Source of the DNA: Paenibacillus xerothermodurans | GTDB lineage: Bacteria; Bacillota; Bacilli; Paenibacillales; NBRC-103111 | Direction of reading: 5' to 3' | NCBI RefSeq assembly: GCF_002220865.2 | Contig: NZ_NHRJ02000001.1 | Coordinates: 1 to 64,000 of the forward strand | Length of the DNA: 64,000 nucleotides | Shown here: positions 26,576 to 35,989 of the stretch, in pieces | Layout: every line of letters starts with the position of its first letter | Numbering within the stretch: the first letter of the stretch is position 1 | Translations under genes and position numbers: made by a program | Notes under the pieces: model-generated | Seen by the model: only the letters and a program-made list of their open reading frames with translations | The model's database searches: none | Told to the model about the DNA's origin: nothing

Positions 26576-27411
26576 CGAATAACCGGCTGATTAATCGAGT
26601 CATTCTGTACTGTCTGGTCCTGTTAACCGTCGTCACTACGGTTTTTCCATTTCTCGTGATGTTAAGTACCGCTCTCAAGCCAAATGACGAAGCGCTGCAA
26701 GCCGTTCCGCACCTGATCCCGCAGAGTGCTACACTTCAACATTTTAAAGATGTGCTGAACCCTACAATTTTCCCATTCTGGACTTACTTTACCAACAGCT
26801 TCCAAATTTCATTCATCACCGCATTAATTTCGGTTGTGGTGGGCACGATGGGTGCTTACAGCTTTGCCCGTCTTGAGTATAAAGGACGCGGAGCCATCCA
26901 AAGAGGGGTTCTCCTGATCTACATGTTCTCTGGAATTCTCTTAGTGGTGCCTCTTTATAAAATGGTTACGATGGCAGGCCTGTACGACACCAAAATGTCT
27001 CTGATTGTAACCTACCTGGTATTGACGATGCCGGTGTCGCTTTACATGCTCGGCAACTATTTCAGAACCATTCCGCAGTCGCTGGAGGAGGCGGCGATCA
27101 TCGACGGCTTGACGCGAATCCAGGTGATTTACAAGATCGTTGTTCCGCTGTCGATTCCCGCCATCGCATCGGTGTTCATTTATGTGTTCATGATCGCCTG
27201 GAACGATTACCTGTTCGCGTCGGTGTTCATCGTGTCCGAAAAGAATATGACGCTTCCGATCGGATTAAGCCACTTGTTCCATACCAAACATTACGTGTGG
27301 GGCAGAATGATGGCGGCCTCGCTTTTATCCGCCATTCCGGTTGTCGTCCTGTTTAGTATCGTGGAGAAGTATTTTGCCGGCGGTTTGACTGCAGGCGGAG
27401 AAAAAGGATAA
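26569..27411 (+). CDS. Sugar ABC transporter permease, MalG type
   Basis: A 280-residue partner of the preceding permease, with the EAA loop LEEAAIIDGLTRIQVIYKIVVPL and six hydrophobic segments. Its start lies within the end of the previous gene, behind GGAAGGTG. The C-terminus FAGGLTAGGEKG is the usual MalG-type end. Confidence 0.93.
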   Translation: MVTNNRLINRVILYCLVLLTVVTTVFPFLVMLSTALKPNDEALQAVPHLIPQSATLQHFKDVLNPTIFPFWTYFTNSFQISFITALISVVVGTMGAYSFARLEYKGRGAIQRGVLLIYMFSGILLVVPLYKMVTMAGLYDTKMSLIVTYLVLTMPVSLYMLGNYFRTIPQSLEEAAIIDGLTRIQVIYKIVVPLSIPAIASVFIYVFMIAWNDYLFASVFIVSEKNMTLPIGLSHLFHTKHYVWGRMMAASLLSAIPVVVLFSIVEKYFAGGLTAGGEKG

Positions 27412-27434
27412 ATAAACTAAACGGAGGAATTTCT

Positions 27435-28493
27435 ATGTTGAAACAATTGGTAGCGGCAGCACCCCGGGAAGCAAAGCTTATGGAGTACGAGGATAGAGAG
27501 ATTGCTTCGAGCGAGATTCGGGTCAAAGTAAAATACGCATCTCCCAAGCATGGCTCTGAACTTGCCGATTTCCGTGGCGAAACTCCGTTTCTGGATGAGC
27601 AGTATGATCCGGAGTGGCAGATGTTCATGCCCAGAGATCCTTCTGATGCGAAGGGGGTGAAATTCGGGGAGTGGAACCTTGGAAACCAGTGGGTGGGCGA
27701 TATCATAGAAATAGGCTCCGATGTGAAGGACTTTGCTGTAGGAGACAGGGTCTGCGGTTACGGCGGCATCCGTGAAACCCATATCGTGAACGCGGTGAAT
27801 AACTTCCGCCTGAAAAAGATGCCTGCGGGCATGTCCTGGAAGAATGCCGTCTGTTATGATCCCGCCCAGTTTGCTTTGAGCGGCATCCGCGACGCTAACG
27901 TCCGGCCAGGCGACCGTGTCGCCATAGTCGGCCTGGGAGCCATCGGCCAAATCGCCGCGCAAATGGCCAAAAAAGCCGGCGCCAGCTATGTAGCGGTGGT
28001 CGATCCAATTGCCATCCGCCGCGAAGTTGCATTGAAAGCGGGCATAGACGAAGCTTTCGACCCGTTATCACAAGATGTGGGCCTGGAACTGAAAAAATCG
28101 ACCGGCAAGACGGGTATGGACGTCATTATTGAAACAAGCGCCAACGTACATGCCCTGCAGGCTGCCCTGCGCGGATTGGCTTATGGCGGCACAATCGCTT
28201 ACGTCGGCTGGGCCCGTGAGTTTAAAGGCGGTTTAGATCTGGGCAGGGAAGCGCATTTCAACAACGCGAAGATCGTCTTCTCCCGCGCGGCGAGCGAGCC
28301 TAATCCGGATTATCCCCGGTGGAACCGGAAGCGCGTAGAGGAAGTCTGCTGGCAAATGCTCAGCTCCGGGTGGATTGATTGCGAGGATATCGTAGCTCCC
28401 GTCGTGCCCTTTGAGCAGTGTGCAGAGGCTTATTGCGAACATGTTGATCAGCACCCGGAATCCAGCATCAAGCTGGGCATCACCCTGGACTAA
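27435..28493 (+). CDS. Medium-chain dehydrogenase (zinc-type alcohol dehydrogenase-like)
   Basis: A 352-residue member of the MDR superfamily. The N-terminal GroES-like domain holds KYASPKHGSELADFRG and VGDRVCGYGGIRE. The Rossmann domain has the nucleotide motif VGLGAIGQIAAQMAKKAGA at about residues 155-175. The classical ligands of the structural zinc (four closely spaced cysteines) are not visible. ATG 27435 follows AACGGAGG. In this operon it likely oxidises a sugar or polyol derived from the imported compound, for example to a keto-sugar. The substrate is not known. Confidence 0.88.
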   Translation: MLKQLVAAAPREAKLMEYEDREIASSEIRVKVKYASPKHGSELADFRGETPFLDEQYDPEWQMFMPRDPSDAKGVKFGEWNLGNQWVGDIIEIGSDVKDFAVGDRVCGYGGIRETHIVNAVNNFRLKKMPAGMSWKNAVCYDPAQFALSGIRDANVRPGDRVAIVGLGAIGQIAAQMAKKAGASYVAVVDPIAIRREVALKAGIDEAFDPLSQDVGLELKKSTGKTGMDVIIETSANVHALQAALRGLAYGGTIAYVGWAREFKGGLDLGREAHFNNAKIVFSRAASEPNPDYPRWNRKRVEEVCWQMLSSGWIDCEDIVAPVVPFEQCAEAYCEHVDQHPESSIKLGITLD

Positions 28494-28528
28494 CATTCAT
28501 ATTTTCTTGCGAAAAGAGGCGACGAAAA

Positions 28529-29338
28529 ATGAAATTAGCCACCCAAGACAAACCGTTCTTCCCTGAGTCGATGGAAGACAAGCTTAGAGCCGTTCAGTCC
28601 ATGGGCTTTGAAGCTTTTGAAATTGACGGCAAACTGCTAGTTGACCGTTTCGATGAAGTGAAAGAAGCCGTGGAGAAGACCGGAGTTCCCGTTATTACGG
28701 CTTGCGGCGGATATCGCGGATGGATCGGACATTTTGAAGAAGACAAACGCGAGGACGCTGTCCGGGATATAAGCGAAATTCTAAGGCATATCGGGCAAAT
28801 CGGAGGCAAAGGAATCGTTGTGCCGGCCGCGTGGGGCATGTTCTCCAAACGGCTTCCGCCCATGCAGCCTCCAAGGTCGGAGGAGGGGGACCGGCGGGCA
28901 CTTCTCGATTCTCTTGGTAAGCTTAATCAGGTTGCTGCAGAGACCCGTACATTCGTTTACCTTGAGCCGCTGAACCGGTACGAGGATCATATGCTGAACA
29001 GGCTCTCGGATGCGGTGAGTATCATTCAGGAAGGCCGGTTTTCCAATGTCAAGGTAACCGCAGACTTTTTCCATATGAATATTGAAGAACCGGAGATCAC
29101 AAGCAGTATTACACGGTATAAGCACTATATCGGACATGTGCATATAGCGGACAGCCACAGATACCAGCCGGGTGACGGACACCTTGATTTTATCCCGGGC
29201 TTTAAAGCGCTCAAAGAGATCGGCTACGAAGGCTATATGGCATTTGAGTGCCGAGTTCTGGCTGAGGACGAGGAGGCCGCCTTCCGACAGTCCGTCCTGT
29301 ATATCCAAGCTTGTGTTAAGCAGGCAAGTGGGACCTGA
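28529..29338 (+). CDS. Sugar phosphate isomerase/epimerase (TIM barrel)
   Basis: A 269-residue member of the xylose-isomerase-like TIM-barrel superfamily. Candidate metal ligands are Glu in VYLEPLNRYEDHM, Asp/His in VTADFFHMNIEE, His in GHVHIADSHRYQPGDGHLDF and Glu in YMAFECRV. Such enzymes interconvert keto-sugars or act as dehydratases. It starts behind GAGGCG, 35 bases after the dehydrogenase gene, so the two probably act in sequence on the same sugar. Confidence 0.88.
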   Translation: MKLATQDKPFFPESMEDKLRAVQSMGFEAFEIDGKLLVDRFDEVKEAVEKTGVPVITACGGYRGWIGHFEEDKREDAVRDISEILRHIGQIGGKGIVVPAAWGMFSKRLPPMQPPRSEEGDRRALLDSLGKLNQVAAETRTFVYLEPLNRYEDHMLNRLSDAVSIIQEGRFSNVKVTADFFHMNIEEPEITSSITRYKHYIGHVHIADSHRYQPGDGHLDFIPGFKALKEIGYEGYMAFECRVLAEDEEAAFRQSVLYIQACVKQASGT

Positions 29339-29461
29339 CAGCCGCACATACCGTAGGCACCACACTGTGCCTGGCACGATCACCAATGCAGTACGATGCC
29401 TGCCACGCGTGGCCGATGACCGGGTGCCGCAGCTAGCAATGAAGTTCCTTCGGAGGTAGAT

Positions 29462-31165
29462 ATGAAAACGTATACCATTGATTCAGAGAAGAAAAAGACC
29501 ATGTTGGAGAAGCTGAACCTGCTGTATGGGGACCGCGGCGAAGAAGTATTCCAGAGAATCGATGCTTTGCTTGGCACCTGCGCGCAGTCCGGGCGTGAAC
29601 AGAAGCCGTGGGTAACGGAAAACGACGTGATGCTGATCACTTATGGAGACTCCATTCAAGATCAGGGGAGCAAGCCTCTTCGCACGCTGCATGGATTTCT
29701 GAAGGATTATGCATTGGATACGGTCAGTGCGGTTCACATTTTGCCGTTCTATCCATACACATCGGACGACGGCTTTTCTGTTGCGGACTATCGTCAAGTG
29801 AACCCCGAGTTGGGAGATTGGGAAGATGTTAAAGCCATGGCCGAAGACACCGCCCTGATGTTTGATGCGGTCATTAACCATATTTCGAAAAGCAGTGAAT
29901 GGTTTCAAGGGTATTTGCGGGGAGAAGGCAAATATGTGGATTATTTTATCGAGGCGGACCCGGAGAGGGATTACAGCAAAGTAACGCGACCCAGAGCGCT
30001 GCCGTTATTGACCGCATTTGATACTTCCCGTGGAGTCAAGCATGTCTGGACGACTTTCAGCGAAGATCAGATCGATCTTAATTACAAAAGCCCGGATTTG
30101 CTGCTGGAGGTGTTGGACATCCTCGTTTCCTATGCCAGGAACGGCGCACGGTTCATCCGGCTGGATGCGATCGGGTTCATGTGGAAGGAGCTTGGGACGA
30201 CGTGCATGCATCTGCCCGAAACGCACCAGCTGATCAAGCTCATGCGTGAAGTACTGGAGCTGTGTGCTCCGGGTACGATACTGATTACGGAGACGAATGT
30301 TCCTCATCTTGATAATATCAGCTACTTTGGTAACGGTCATGACGAGGCTCAGATGGTATACCAGTTTCCTCTGCCCCCTCTTACCCTGTTCTCCTTCCAT
30401 ACGAAAAATGCTAGAAAACTAATGGAATGGGCCGACCGTCTGGAGCCTACAACAAAGGAAACGACATTCTTCAACTTCCTCTCTTCCCACGACGGCATCG
30501 GCATGCGGCCCACAGAGGGGATTCTGACAGCGGAAGAAAAGCAAGCCATGGTGGACAAGGTGCAGCAACATGGAGGCCGGGTGTCCTTCAAGGACAACGG
30601 GGACGGAACCAAAAGCCCTTATGAACTGAATATCAGTTATATTGACGCGCTAACGCATCCTGAAGAACCTGACGACGTGCGTATCAAGAGATTTCTGGCC
30701 GCACATACAATCCTCCTCTCGCTGGCCGGTGTCCCGGGAATCTACATTCATAGCCTGCTCGGTTCCCGTAACGATTACAAAGGCCTGGAACAATCAGGCA
30801 TCAACCGTAGGATTAACAGGGAAAAACTAGAAAAGGAGACATTATACCGGGAACTGGAGTCCGACCGGCACCGTAAGCCTGTTTTTCAGGCGCTGAGCGC
30901 CCTGATCCGCCTGAGAAGGCGGCAGAGCGCGTTCAGCCCCCAGGCGGAACAGCAGATTCTGTTCCTGGACGATAGGATCTTCGCTGTCCACAGAACCAAT
31001 AAGGAAACAGCCGAAGAAATTATCGTATTGGTCAACGTATCTGATGAAACGGTACAGCTTGCCACATCGTACTCGGGTACTGACCTGATCGGGAACACAG
31101 CGATTGACAAAGAAGTGGAAATTGCACCGTATCAGGCGATATGGATCCGCTCGGTGGGTGGGTGA
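29462..31165 (+). CDS. GH13_18 glycoside phosphorylase (sucrose phosphorylase family)
   Basis: This 567-residue protein has the catalytic triad of the subfamily: nucleophile Asp235 in FIRLDAIGF, acid/base Glu277 in LITETNVPH and Asp344 in SSHDGIGMRP. ILPFYPYTSDDGFSVADYRQVN is the family's signature near residue 95. Members phosphorolyse sucrose, sucrose 6-phosphate, glucosylglycerol or glucosylglycerate to glucose 1-phosphate. The specificity cannot be read from the motifs alone. ATG 29462 follows CGGAGG, and the 120-base gap before it is the largest in the operon. There is no signal peptide, so it works on the imported sugar in the cytoplasm. Confidence 0.9.
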   Translation: MKTYTIDSEKKKTMLEKLNLLYGDRGEEVFQRIDALLGTCAQSGREQKPWVTENDVMLITYGDSIQDQGSKPLRTLHGFLKDYALDTVSAVHILPFYPYTSDDGFSVADYRQVNPELGDWEDVKAMAEDTALMFDAVINHISKSSEWFQGYLRGEGKYVDYFIEADPERDYSKVTRPRALPLLTAFDTSRGVKHVWTTFSEDQIDLNYKSPDLLLEVLDILVSYARNGARFIRLDAIGFMWKELGTTCMHLPETHQLIKLMREVLELCAPGTILITETNVPHLDNISYFGNGHDEAQMVYQFPLPPLTLFSFHTKNARKLMEWADRLEPTTKETTFFNFLSSHDGIGMRPTEGILTAEEKQAMVDKVQQHGGRVSFKDNGDGTKSPYELNISYIDALTHPEEPDDVRIKRFLAAHTILLSLAGVPGIYIHSLLGSRNDYKGLEQSGINRRINREKLEKETLYRELESDRHRKPVFQALSALIRLRRRQSAFSPQAEQQILFLDDRIFAVHRTNKETAEEIIVLVNVSDETVQLATSYSGTDLIGNTAIDKEVEIAPYQAIWIRSVGG

Positions 31166-31298
31166 AGTACAGTTTTCGAACGAACAGATGTTAAAAGAGT
31201 ATAAAAAGTTCGATGGAAAACTATTACTCGAATTAGGCGCCGACATTGAGCTCCCTCAGCATGATTTAGAAACTTTCACTATATGTATCGGCTCATAA
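31162..31298 (+). pseudogene. C-terminal scrap of an unidentified protein
   Basis: A short frame reads VGEVQFSNEQMLKEYKKFDG and continues to ELPQHDLETFTICIGS before a stop. It has protein-like composition but no start of its own and overlaps the end of the phosphorylase gene. It may be left over from a deletion. No family was recognised. Confidence 0.3.
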
Positions 31299-31398
31299 TT
31301 GCCGGCTGACTAACGTAGTATTGTATCGCAGGATATTTAGAACAGAAAATAGATTAGTGCACCGTTGGAAGCAAAGAAAGAGTGACGGAGGGGATAAC

Positions 31399-32415
31399 AT
31401 GCTATCAGTTGCATTGCTGAGTAAGTGGCACGTCCATTGGGTGGACTATATGAATGAAGCACTGGCCAACCCCAACATTTCGATTCAGCGGGTTTGGGAT
31501 GAAGATGCACACAGGGGGGAAGCTTGGGCGGCGGACTTAGGGGTCGCCTTTGAGCGGGATTTGGATAAATTACTCGCGGACCCCTCAATTCATGCGGTGA
31601 TCGTAACTACGCCGACGAATATGCATAAGGATGTTATCATCCGAGCTGCGAACAGTGGTAAACATATTTTTACAGAGAAAGTACTCGCTTTGTCTGTGAG
31701 CGACTGCGCAGAAATTTATGAAGCAGTTGAACGAAATAACGTTCAGTTAATGATTTCTTTGCCCCGCTTAGTCGAGCCTTATTATTTGTTCGCGCAGGAA
31801 GCTGTGGACCAGGGAATCCTGGGTGAGCTGAATACGGTCCGGGTCCGCGTGGCCCATGACGGCACGGTGCGCACCTCTAAGAATCCGCACGGATGGCTTC
31901 CGCAGCATTTTTACGATCCCGTGCTCTGCGGTGGAGGTGCCTTCGTGGATCTCGGCGCGCATGCGATTTACTTAACTAACAGATTTGGGGGAAAGGCGAA
32001 GACGGTGACGGCCAACTTCGTTGTTCCGAAGGGTTATGAAGTTGACGTTCACGCTGTCGCAACTGTAGAATACGAATCCGGCGCTATCGGCATATTGGAA
32101 ACCGGGTTTACATCGGGAGCGGGGATGTTTATCATGGAGCTTCACGGCACCAAAGGAACCATTGTGGTGGAGAACCATAAAGTGCGAATGCGCCTAGCCG
32201 GCTCGGAGTGGGAAGAAGTAAATGATTTGCCCGCCCGGATGTTGATGCCGATGGAGCAATGGGTGATGTCTATACAAGGTGGATATGCACCGACAATTTG
32301 CAAGGAGGATGCGATCTTGCTAACGGCGATTAATGAGGCTGCCGCTCTATCGGCAAGCACGGGCGGTCGGATCAAATTACAAGGAGTATCAGCAGCCACG
32401 GGAAAAGCGATCTAA
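31399..32415 (+). CDS. Gfo/Idh/MocA family oxidoreductase
   Basis: This 338-residue NAD(P)-dependent sugar oxidoreductase has an N-terminal Rossmann domain starting LSVALLSKWHVHWVDYMNEA. VIVTTPTNMHKDVIIRAANSGKHIFTEKVLA follows, where the EK pair is the family's signature; it reads TEKVLA instead of CEKPLA. The C-terminal domain carries GGGAFVDLGAHAIYL with the conserved Asp and His. ATG 31399 follows GGAGGGG. It precedes the GH2 gene but is separated from it by a hairpin and a new promoter. Confidence 0.9.
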   Translation: MLSVALLSKWHVHWVDYMNEALANPNISIQRVWDEDAHRGEAWAADLGVAFERDLDKLLADPSIHAVIVTTPTNMHKDVIIRAANSGKHIFTEKVLALSVSDCAEIYEAVERNNVQLMISLPRLVEPYYLFAQEAVDQGILGELNTVRVRVAHDGTVRTSKNPHGWLPQHFYDPVLCGGGAFVDLGAHAIYLTNRFGGKAKTVTANFVVPKGYEVDVHAVATVEYESGAIGILETGFTSGAGMFIMELHGTKGTIVVENHKVRMRLAGSEWEEVNDLPARMLMPMEQWVMSIQGGYAPTICKEDAILLTAINEAAALSASTGGRIKLQGVSAATGKAI

Positions 32416-32437
32416 GTTCTTTTGTTGCGCGCTCGGT

Positions 32438-32461
32438 TGAGGCGGCCCTCTGGCTGCCTCA
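32438..32461 (+). terminator. Hairpin after the oxidoreductase gene
   Basis: TGAGGCGGCC (32438-32447) pairs with GGCTGCCTCA (32452-32461) with one G-U pair and the loop CTCT. The T-run is poor, so the strength as a terminator is uncertain. Confidence 0.5.
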
Positions 32462-32479
32462 GTGTAAATTCATTATACA

Positions 32480-32508
32480 TTGAACCAACATAATACAGGT
32501 GCTAGAAT
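32480..32508 (+). promoter_or_regulatory. Promoter of the GH2 gene
   Basis: TTGAAC (32480-32485) and TAGAAT (32503-32508) with a 17-base spacer, about 25 bases before the GH2 start codon region. Confidence 0.65.
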
Positions 32509-32540
32509 AGGGTTAACTTACCAAAGAAAGGTCGTGTTCT

Positions 32541-35294
32541 ATGCTAACCCAAGCAGAAATGTCGGAGTCAGCCGCCTATCCTCGCGCGGAACATCCTCGT
32601 CCGGACTGGCAGCGCGCAGATTGGCTGAATTTGAACGGCGAGTGGTCGTTCCGGTTCGACCCTAACGATGAGGGATTGAGGGCGTCCTGGCAGAATCACA
32701 CTGTAAGCGCTTACGATTCCCGTATTACCGTGCCCTTCTCCTGGGCGAGCCCGCTTTCCGGCATCGCGCAGAACGTGAAAGGCATCGCGTGGTACTGCCG
32801 ATCAGTTGCTTGGCGACCGTCTCCATCAGATGCCCGGATTTTCCTCCGTTTCGGCGCTGTTGATTACGCGTGCGAGGTGTGGATCAATGGCGTCTCCGTT
32901 GGGACTCACCGGGGAGGGTACGGCCCTTTCGAATTTGAAGTAACGGATGCGTGGCGGGCGGAGGGAGACAATGCAATCACGGTGCGGGTACAGGACGAGG
33001 ACGAAGACTATCAGGCGCGCGGCAAACAGGGCTACGGCGAGATCCGGGGCATTTGGCAGCCGGTATGGCTGGAGGTAAGGCCTCAGGCTTATGTGCAACA
33101 TGCCAAATTTGAGACCAGGATCGACGGGCAAGTAAATGTTACCGCAAAAATCGATGCCCGCTCGGCTGGAGAGGCAGCGCTGGAGTTCTCATTTGCCAAC
33201 GGACAGGTGAGACACCGGATTAACGCGACACTGGGTCCGGGCACGACTGAGATTACGACTTCGTTCACCATTCAATCCCCATTGCTCTGGAGTCCGGAAG
33301 AGCCCAATCTGTACGAAGGGCAGGTACGCCTGTCAGGTGACTTTGGAGAGGATGTAGTCACCACGTATTTCGGTGTACGAGAGATCGGTACGGCTCGATT
33401 TGATGGCCGCAACTACCGGTGGATCACTCTGAATGGCAAGCCGGTGTATCTCAATGGCACGCTGGATCAATCCTTTCACCAAACCGGGTATTTTACTTTT
33501 CCAAGCGACGACGACATGCGGAATGAAATATTTCTGATGAAACGACTGGGCTTAAACTTCGTGCGTATTCACATTAAACCGGAAGAGCCGCGCAAGCTGT
33601 ATTGGGCCGACAAGCTAGGCATTCTTGTGATGGAGGATATGCCTTGCTTCTGGGGCAATCCCGATGAGCGGTCGCGATCTTCGTACGAAAGAGAAGTGCT
33701 GGAGGTAATCGAGAGAGACTTCAATCATCCGTCTATTTTTTCCTGGGTGATGTTCAATGAGACATGGGGACTTAAAACCAAGGCTGAAACAACGAGCTTG
33801 ACAGGCCGGTCGGATCAGCCGAACAACTATCTTCCGGATACACAGGAATGGGTGCGTGCCATGTATCGATGGGCTAAGCAAATGGATCCCACCCGCATCG
33901 TGGAAGATAACTCGCCATGCAATTGGGACCATGTCGAAACAGATATCAACACGTGGCACTTTTACATTAATGGTTATGAGCAGGTGCGCGCGCATTTAGA
34001 AGAAGTGGTGTCGAAAACCTTCCCCGGCTCATCCTTGAACTATATCGGCGGGAACGTGCAAACCGATGCACCTCTGATGAACAGCGAATGCGGCAACGTC
34101 TGGGGCATCGAAGGTGGTGCGGGTGACAGCGACCTAGCCTGGCATTATCGCTACATGCTGAATGAGTTCCGCCGTCACGACAAAATTTGCGGTTTTGTGT
34201 TCACGGAGTTTCGGGACGTCGTCAACGAGTTCAATGGCTATTACAGGCTCGACGGCACAGATAAGGATTTCGGATATGGAGCGTTTGTGCCCGGCATGAC
34301 CATCGCCGACCTTCATGCTCCGGACTTCATCGTCATTGATGCACCGCCGTGTCAGACTGTCGATGCCGGTACGGCAGTGACGGTACCGCTGCTCCGTTCC
34401 AGTTTTTCAGACCGGTATCATGGCAAAACACTCTCTCTCGTGTGGGAGTTATGGTATGACAATCTCGGCGTCAGGGTTACTGCCGCTCACGGAACGGTTG
34501 ATGTGGCTTGGGACGGTTTTGGTGTGGCGCCGGTCACCGAACTGCATCTGACCCTTCCGAATCAGGATGCGGTTGCTGTGTTGGCGTTGAAACTGGTGGA
34601 TAGCACCGGCCGTGCGTTGACGAGGAACTTTACCACCTTCGATGTGCGCAGCAGCACAGCAGATGGTACGTACGACAAGGATGGCCGTTTTGTCAGTGTT
34701 CCGGTGGCCGATTTCACTGAATACTCGTTCGAGCACCAGTGGGAGGCGATTGGCGTGGGGAAGACCTCCGGCGCCGGAGAAGGCCGTTTTGTCTACACCA
34801 TTAGTTTACCGGACAGCACAGAACAGCCCACAATCAACGAGATGGAAGTTTTCTTTGAGGCCAGTGCTAAGCGGACATTGGCACGCAATATCGAGGGCGC
34901 CAAAGTGCGTGAACCGGGGATTAATTACATGCATGGTGCTGCGGCCAATGTGGAGTACAACCCGAACACGTATTATATGACCGACGAAGAGTGCCATGCA
35001 TCGCGAATCCATGTCTTCGTGAACGGCGAACGCGTTGGCTCGTTCGACCTGCCGGACGACCCGGCTGATAGTCGGGGTGTGCTGTCCTGGCATTATCAGC
35101 CCTTGCATAACAAGCTTGATGAAGCTGGCTCGTATGGTTACTTATGCAGAGCGGTCGTGCCCGGCCGGATCGTGGCGCAACTAAACTTCAACCGCTGCTT
35201 TAAGCTGGAACTGCGGGCGGAGTCGGGCGGGGTTGCGTTGTATGGCCGAAATGCCGGGCGCTACCCAATCGATCTCATGGTCCGTTTCCAATAG
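32541..35294 (+). CDS. Glycoside hydrolase family 2 (beta-galactosidase/glucuronidase-like)
   Basis: This 917-residue enzyme has the GH2 layout: a sugar-binding jelly roll (LNGEWSFRFDPNDEG and VWINGVSVGTHRGGYGPFEFEV), an immunoglobulin-like domain, then the catalytic barrel with NGTLDQSFHQTGYF, the acid/base candidate Glu407 in VMFNETWG and a nucleophile candidate Glu516 in MNSECGNVWG. About 250 additional C-terminal residues include YSFEHQWEAIGVG and a further beta-rich domain. There is no signal peptide, so it cleaves an imported oligosaccharide. The exact bond split is not predictable here. It probably works with the ABC importer that follows. Confidence 0.9.
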   Translation: MLTQAEMSESAAYPRAEHPRPDWQRADWLNLNGEWSFRFDPNDEGLRASWQNHTVSAYDSRITVPFSWASPLSGIAQNVKGIAWYCRSVAWRPSPSDARIFLRFGAVDYACEVWINGVSVGTHRGGYGPFEFEVTDAWRAEGDNAITVRVQDEDEDYQARGKQGYGEIRGIWQPVWLEVRPQAYVQHAKFETRIDGQVNVTAKIDARSAGEAALEFSFANGQVRHRINATLGPGTTEITTSFTIQSPLLWSPEEPNLYEGQVRLSGDFGEDVVTTYFGVREIGTARFDGRNYRWITLNGKPVYLNGTLDQSFHQTGYFTFPSDDDMRNEIFLMKRLGLNFVRIHIKPEEPRKLYWADKLGILVMEDMPCFWGNPDERSRSSYEREVLEVIERDFNHPSIFSWVMFNETWGLKTKAETTSLTGRSDQPNNYLPDTQEWVRAMYRWAKQMDPTRIVEDNSPCNWDHVETDINTWHFYINGYEQVRAHLEEVVSKTFPGSSLNYIGGNVQTDAPLMNSECGNVWGIEGGAGDSDLAWHYRYMLNEFRRHDKICGFVFTEFRDVVNEFNGYYRLDGTDKDFGYGAFVPGMTIADLHAPDFIVIDAPPCQTVDAGTAVTVPLLRSSFSDRYHGKTLSLVWELWYDNLGVRVTAAHGTVDVAWDGFGVAPVTELHLTLPNQDAVAVLALKLVDSTGRALTRNFTTFDVRSSTADGTYDKDGRFVSVPVADFTEYSFEHQWEAIGVGKTSGAGEGRFVYTISLPDSTEQPTINEMEVFFEASAKRTLARNIEGAKVREPGINYMHGAAANVEYNPNTYYMTDEECHASRIHVFVNGERVGSFDLPDDPADSRGVLSWHYQPLHNKLDEAGSYGYLCRAVVPGRIVAQLNFNRCFKLELRAESGGVALYGRNAGRYPIDLMVRFQ

Positions 35295-35823
35295 ACTTGT
35301 GGCAAGCCAGAGGGGCAGCTAATTAGTAGTTGCCGTCGGACTGAGAATGGGATGTGTCGTGCCGTAGGGGAGAGCCGTTTACCGCGCTTTCCCCTGTTCT
35401 TTTAATATGCAAAAAATCAGATCAGAGCGGACAATGTCGGATGCTGGCGTTGACCAGCAATGCATCGGAGCGGCTGCGGAAAGTGACGCATGCCTTGGCG
35501 TTGGAAGTTAACGAAGCGGGTAATCAAACCATCCGACGAGCCCTCCTATGGTTATCATCCTTTATCATCCCGGCCGGTGTTTCTGGAGGTATAAACTCTG
35601 TTTGGCAAGGCGTTTGGCGATGACAGCCAGGATATCATTATGCGAATCATTTTATTGACGGTATACCACCGGAGTCTTCCACAAACGTTTTGGTGCTCCC
35701 TCACCATAGACGTTTTTGCGCATGGAAATTTCCTGGATCTGAGACAATGTTAACTGCTGCTTGGAAAGAAAAACGTGCTTTATTACTGATTATCTGTAAC
35801 AAACAGAAAATCAAGAGAAAGTA
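35295..35823. other. Gap between the GH2 gene and the next importer
   Basis: An 89-codon frame at 35354-35623 has no ribosome binding site and no recognised family. No other gene is supported. Confidence 0.4.
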
Positions 35824-35852
35824 TTGACATAGGAATTTTTTACCACTAAAGT
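35824..35852 (+). promoter_or_regulatory. Promoter of the third ABC importer
   Basis: TTGACA (35824-35829) and TAAAGT (35847-35852) are separated by 17 bases, giving a leader of about 130 bases. Confidence 0.7.
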
Positions 35853-35989
35853 TTGGGTAACGCTGTAATCAGCGCCAAACGCTGCAGGACATTGATAACG
35901 TCCGAAGGGAGTGTGATCAAATAATTTTGCGCAACTGATTCTTGTAAGCGATATCATAAATTCAATCTTGATGGGTGAGGGGGATTTGT

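Noticed and set aside
35354-35623. 89-codon frame after the GH2 gene as a transposase piece
   Set aside because: The similarity to transposase motifs was too vague to support a call.
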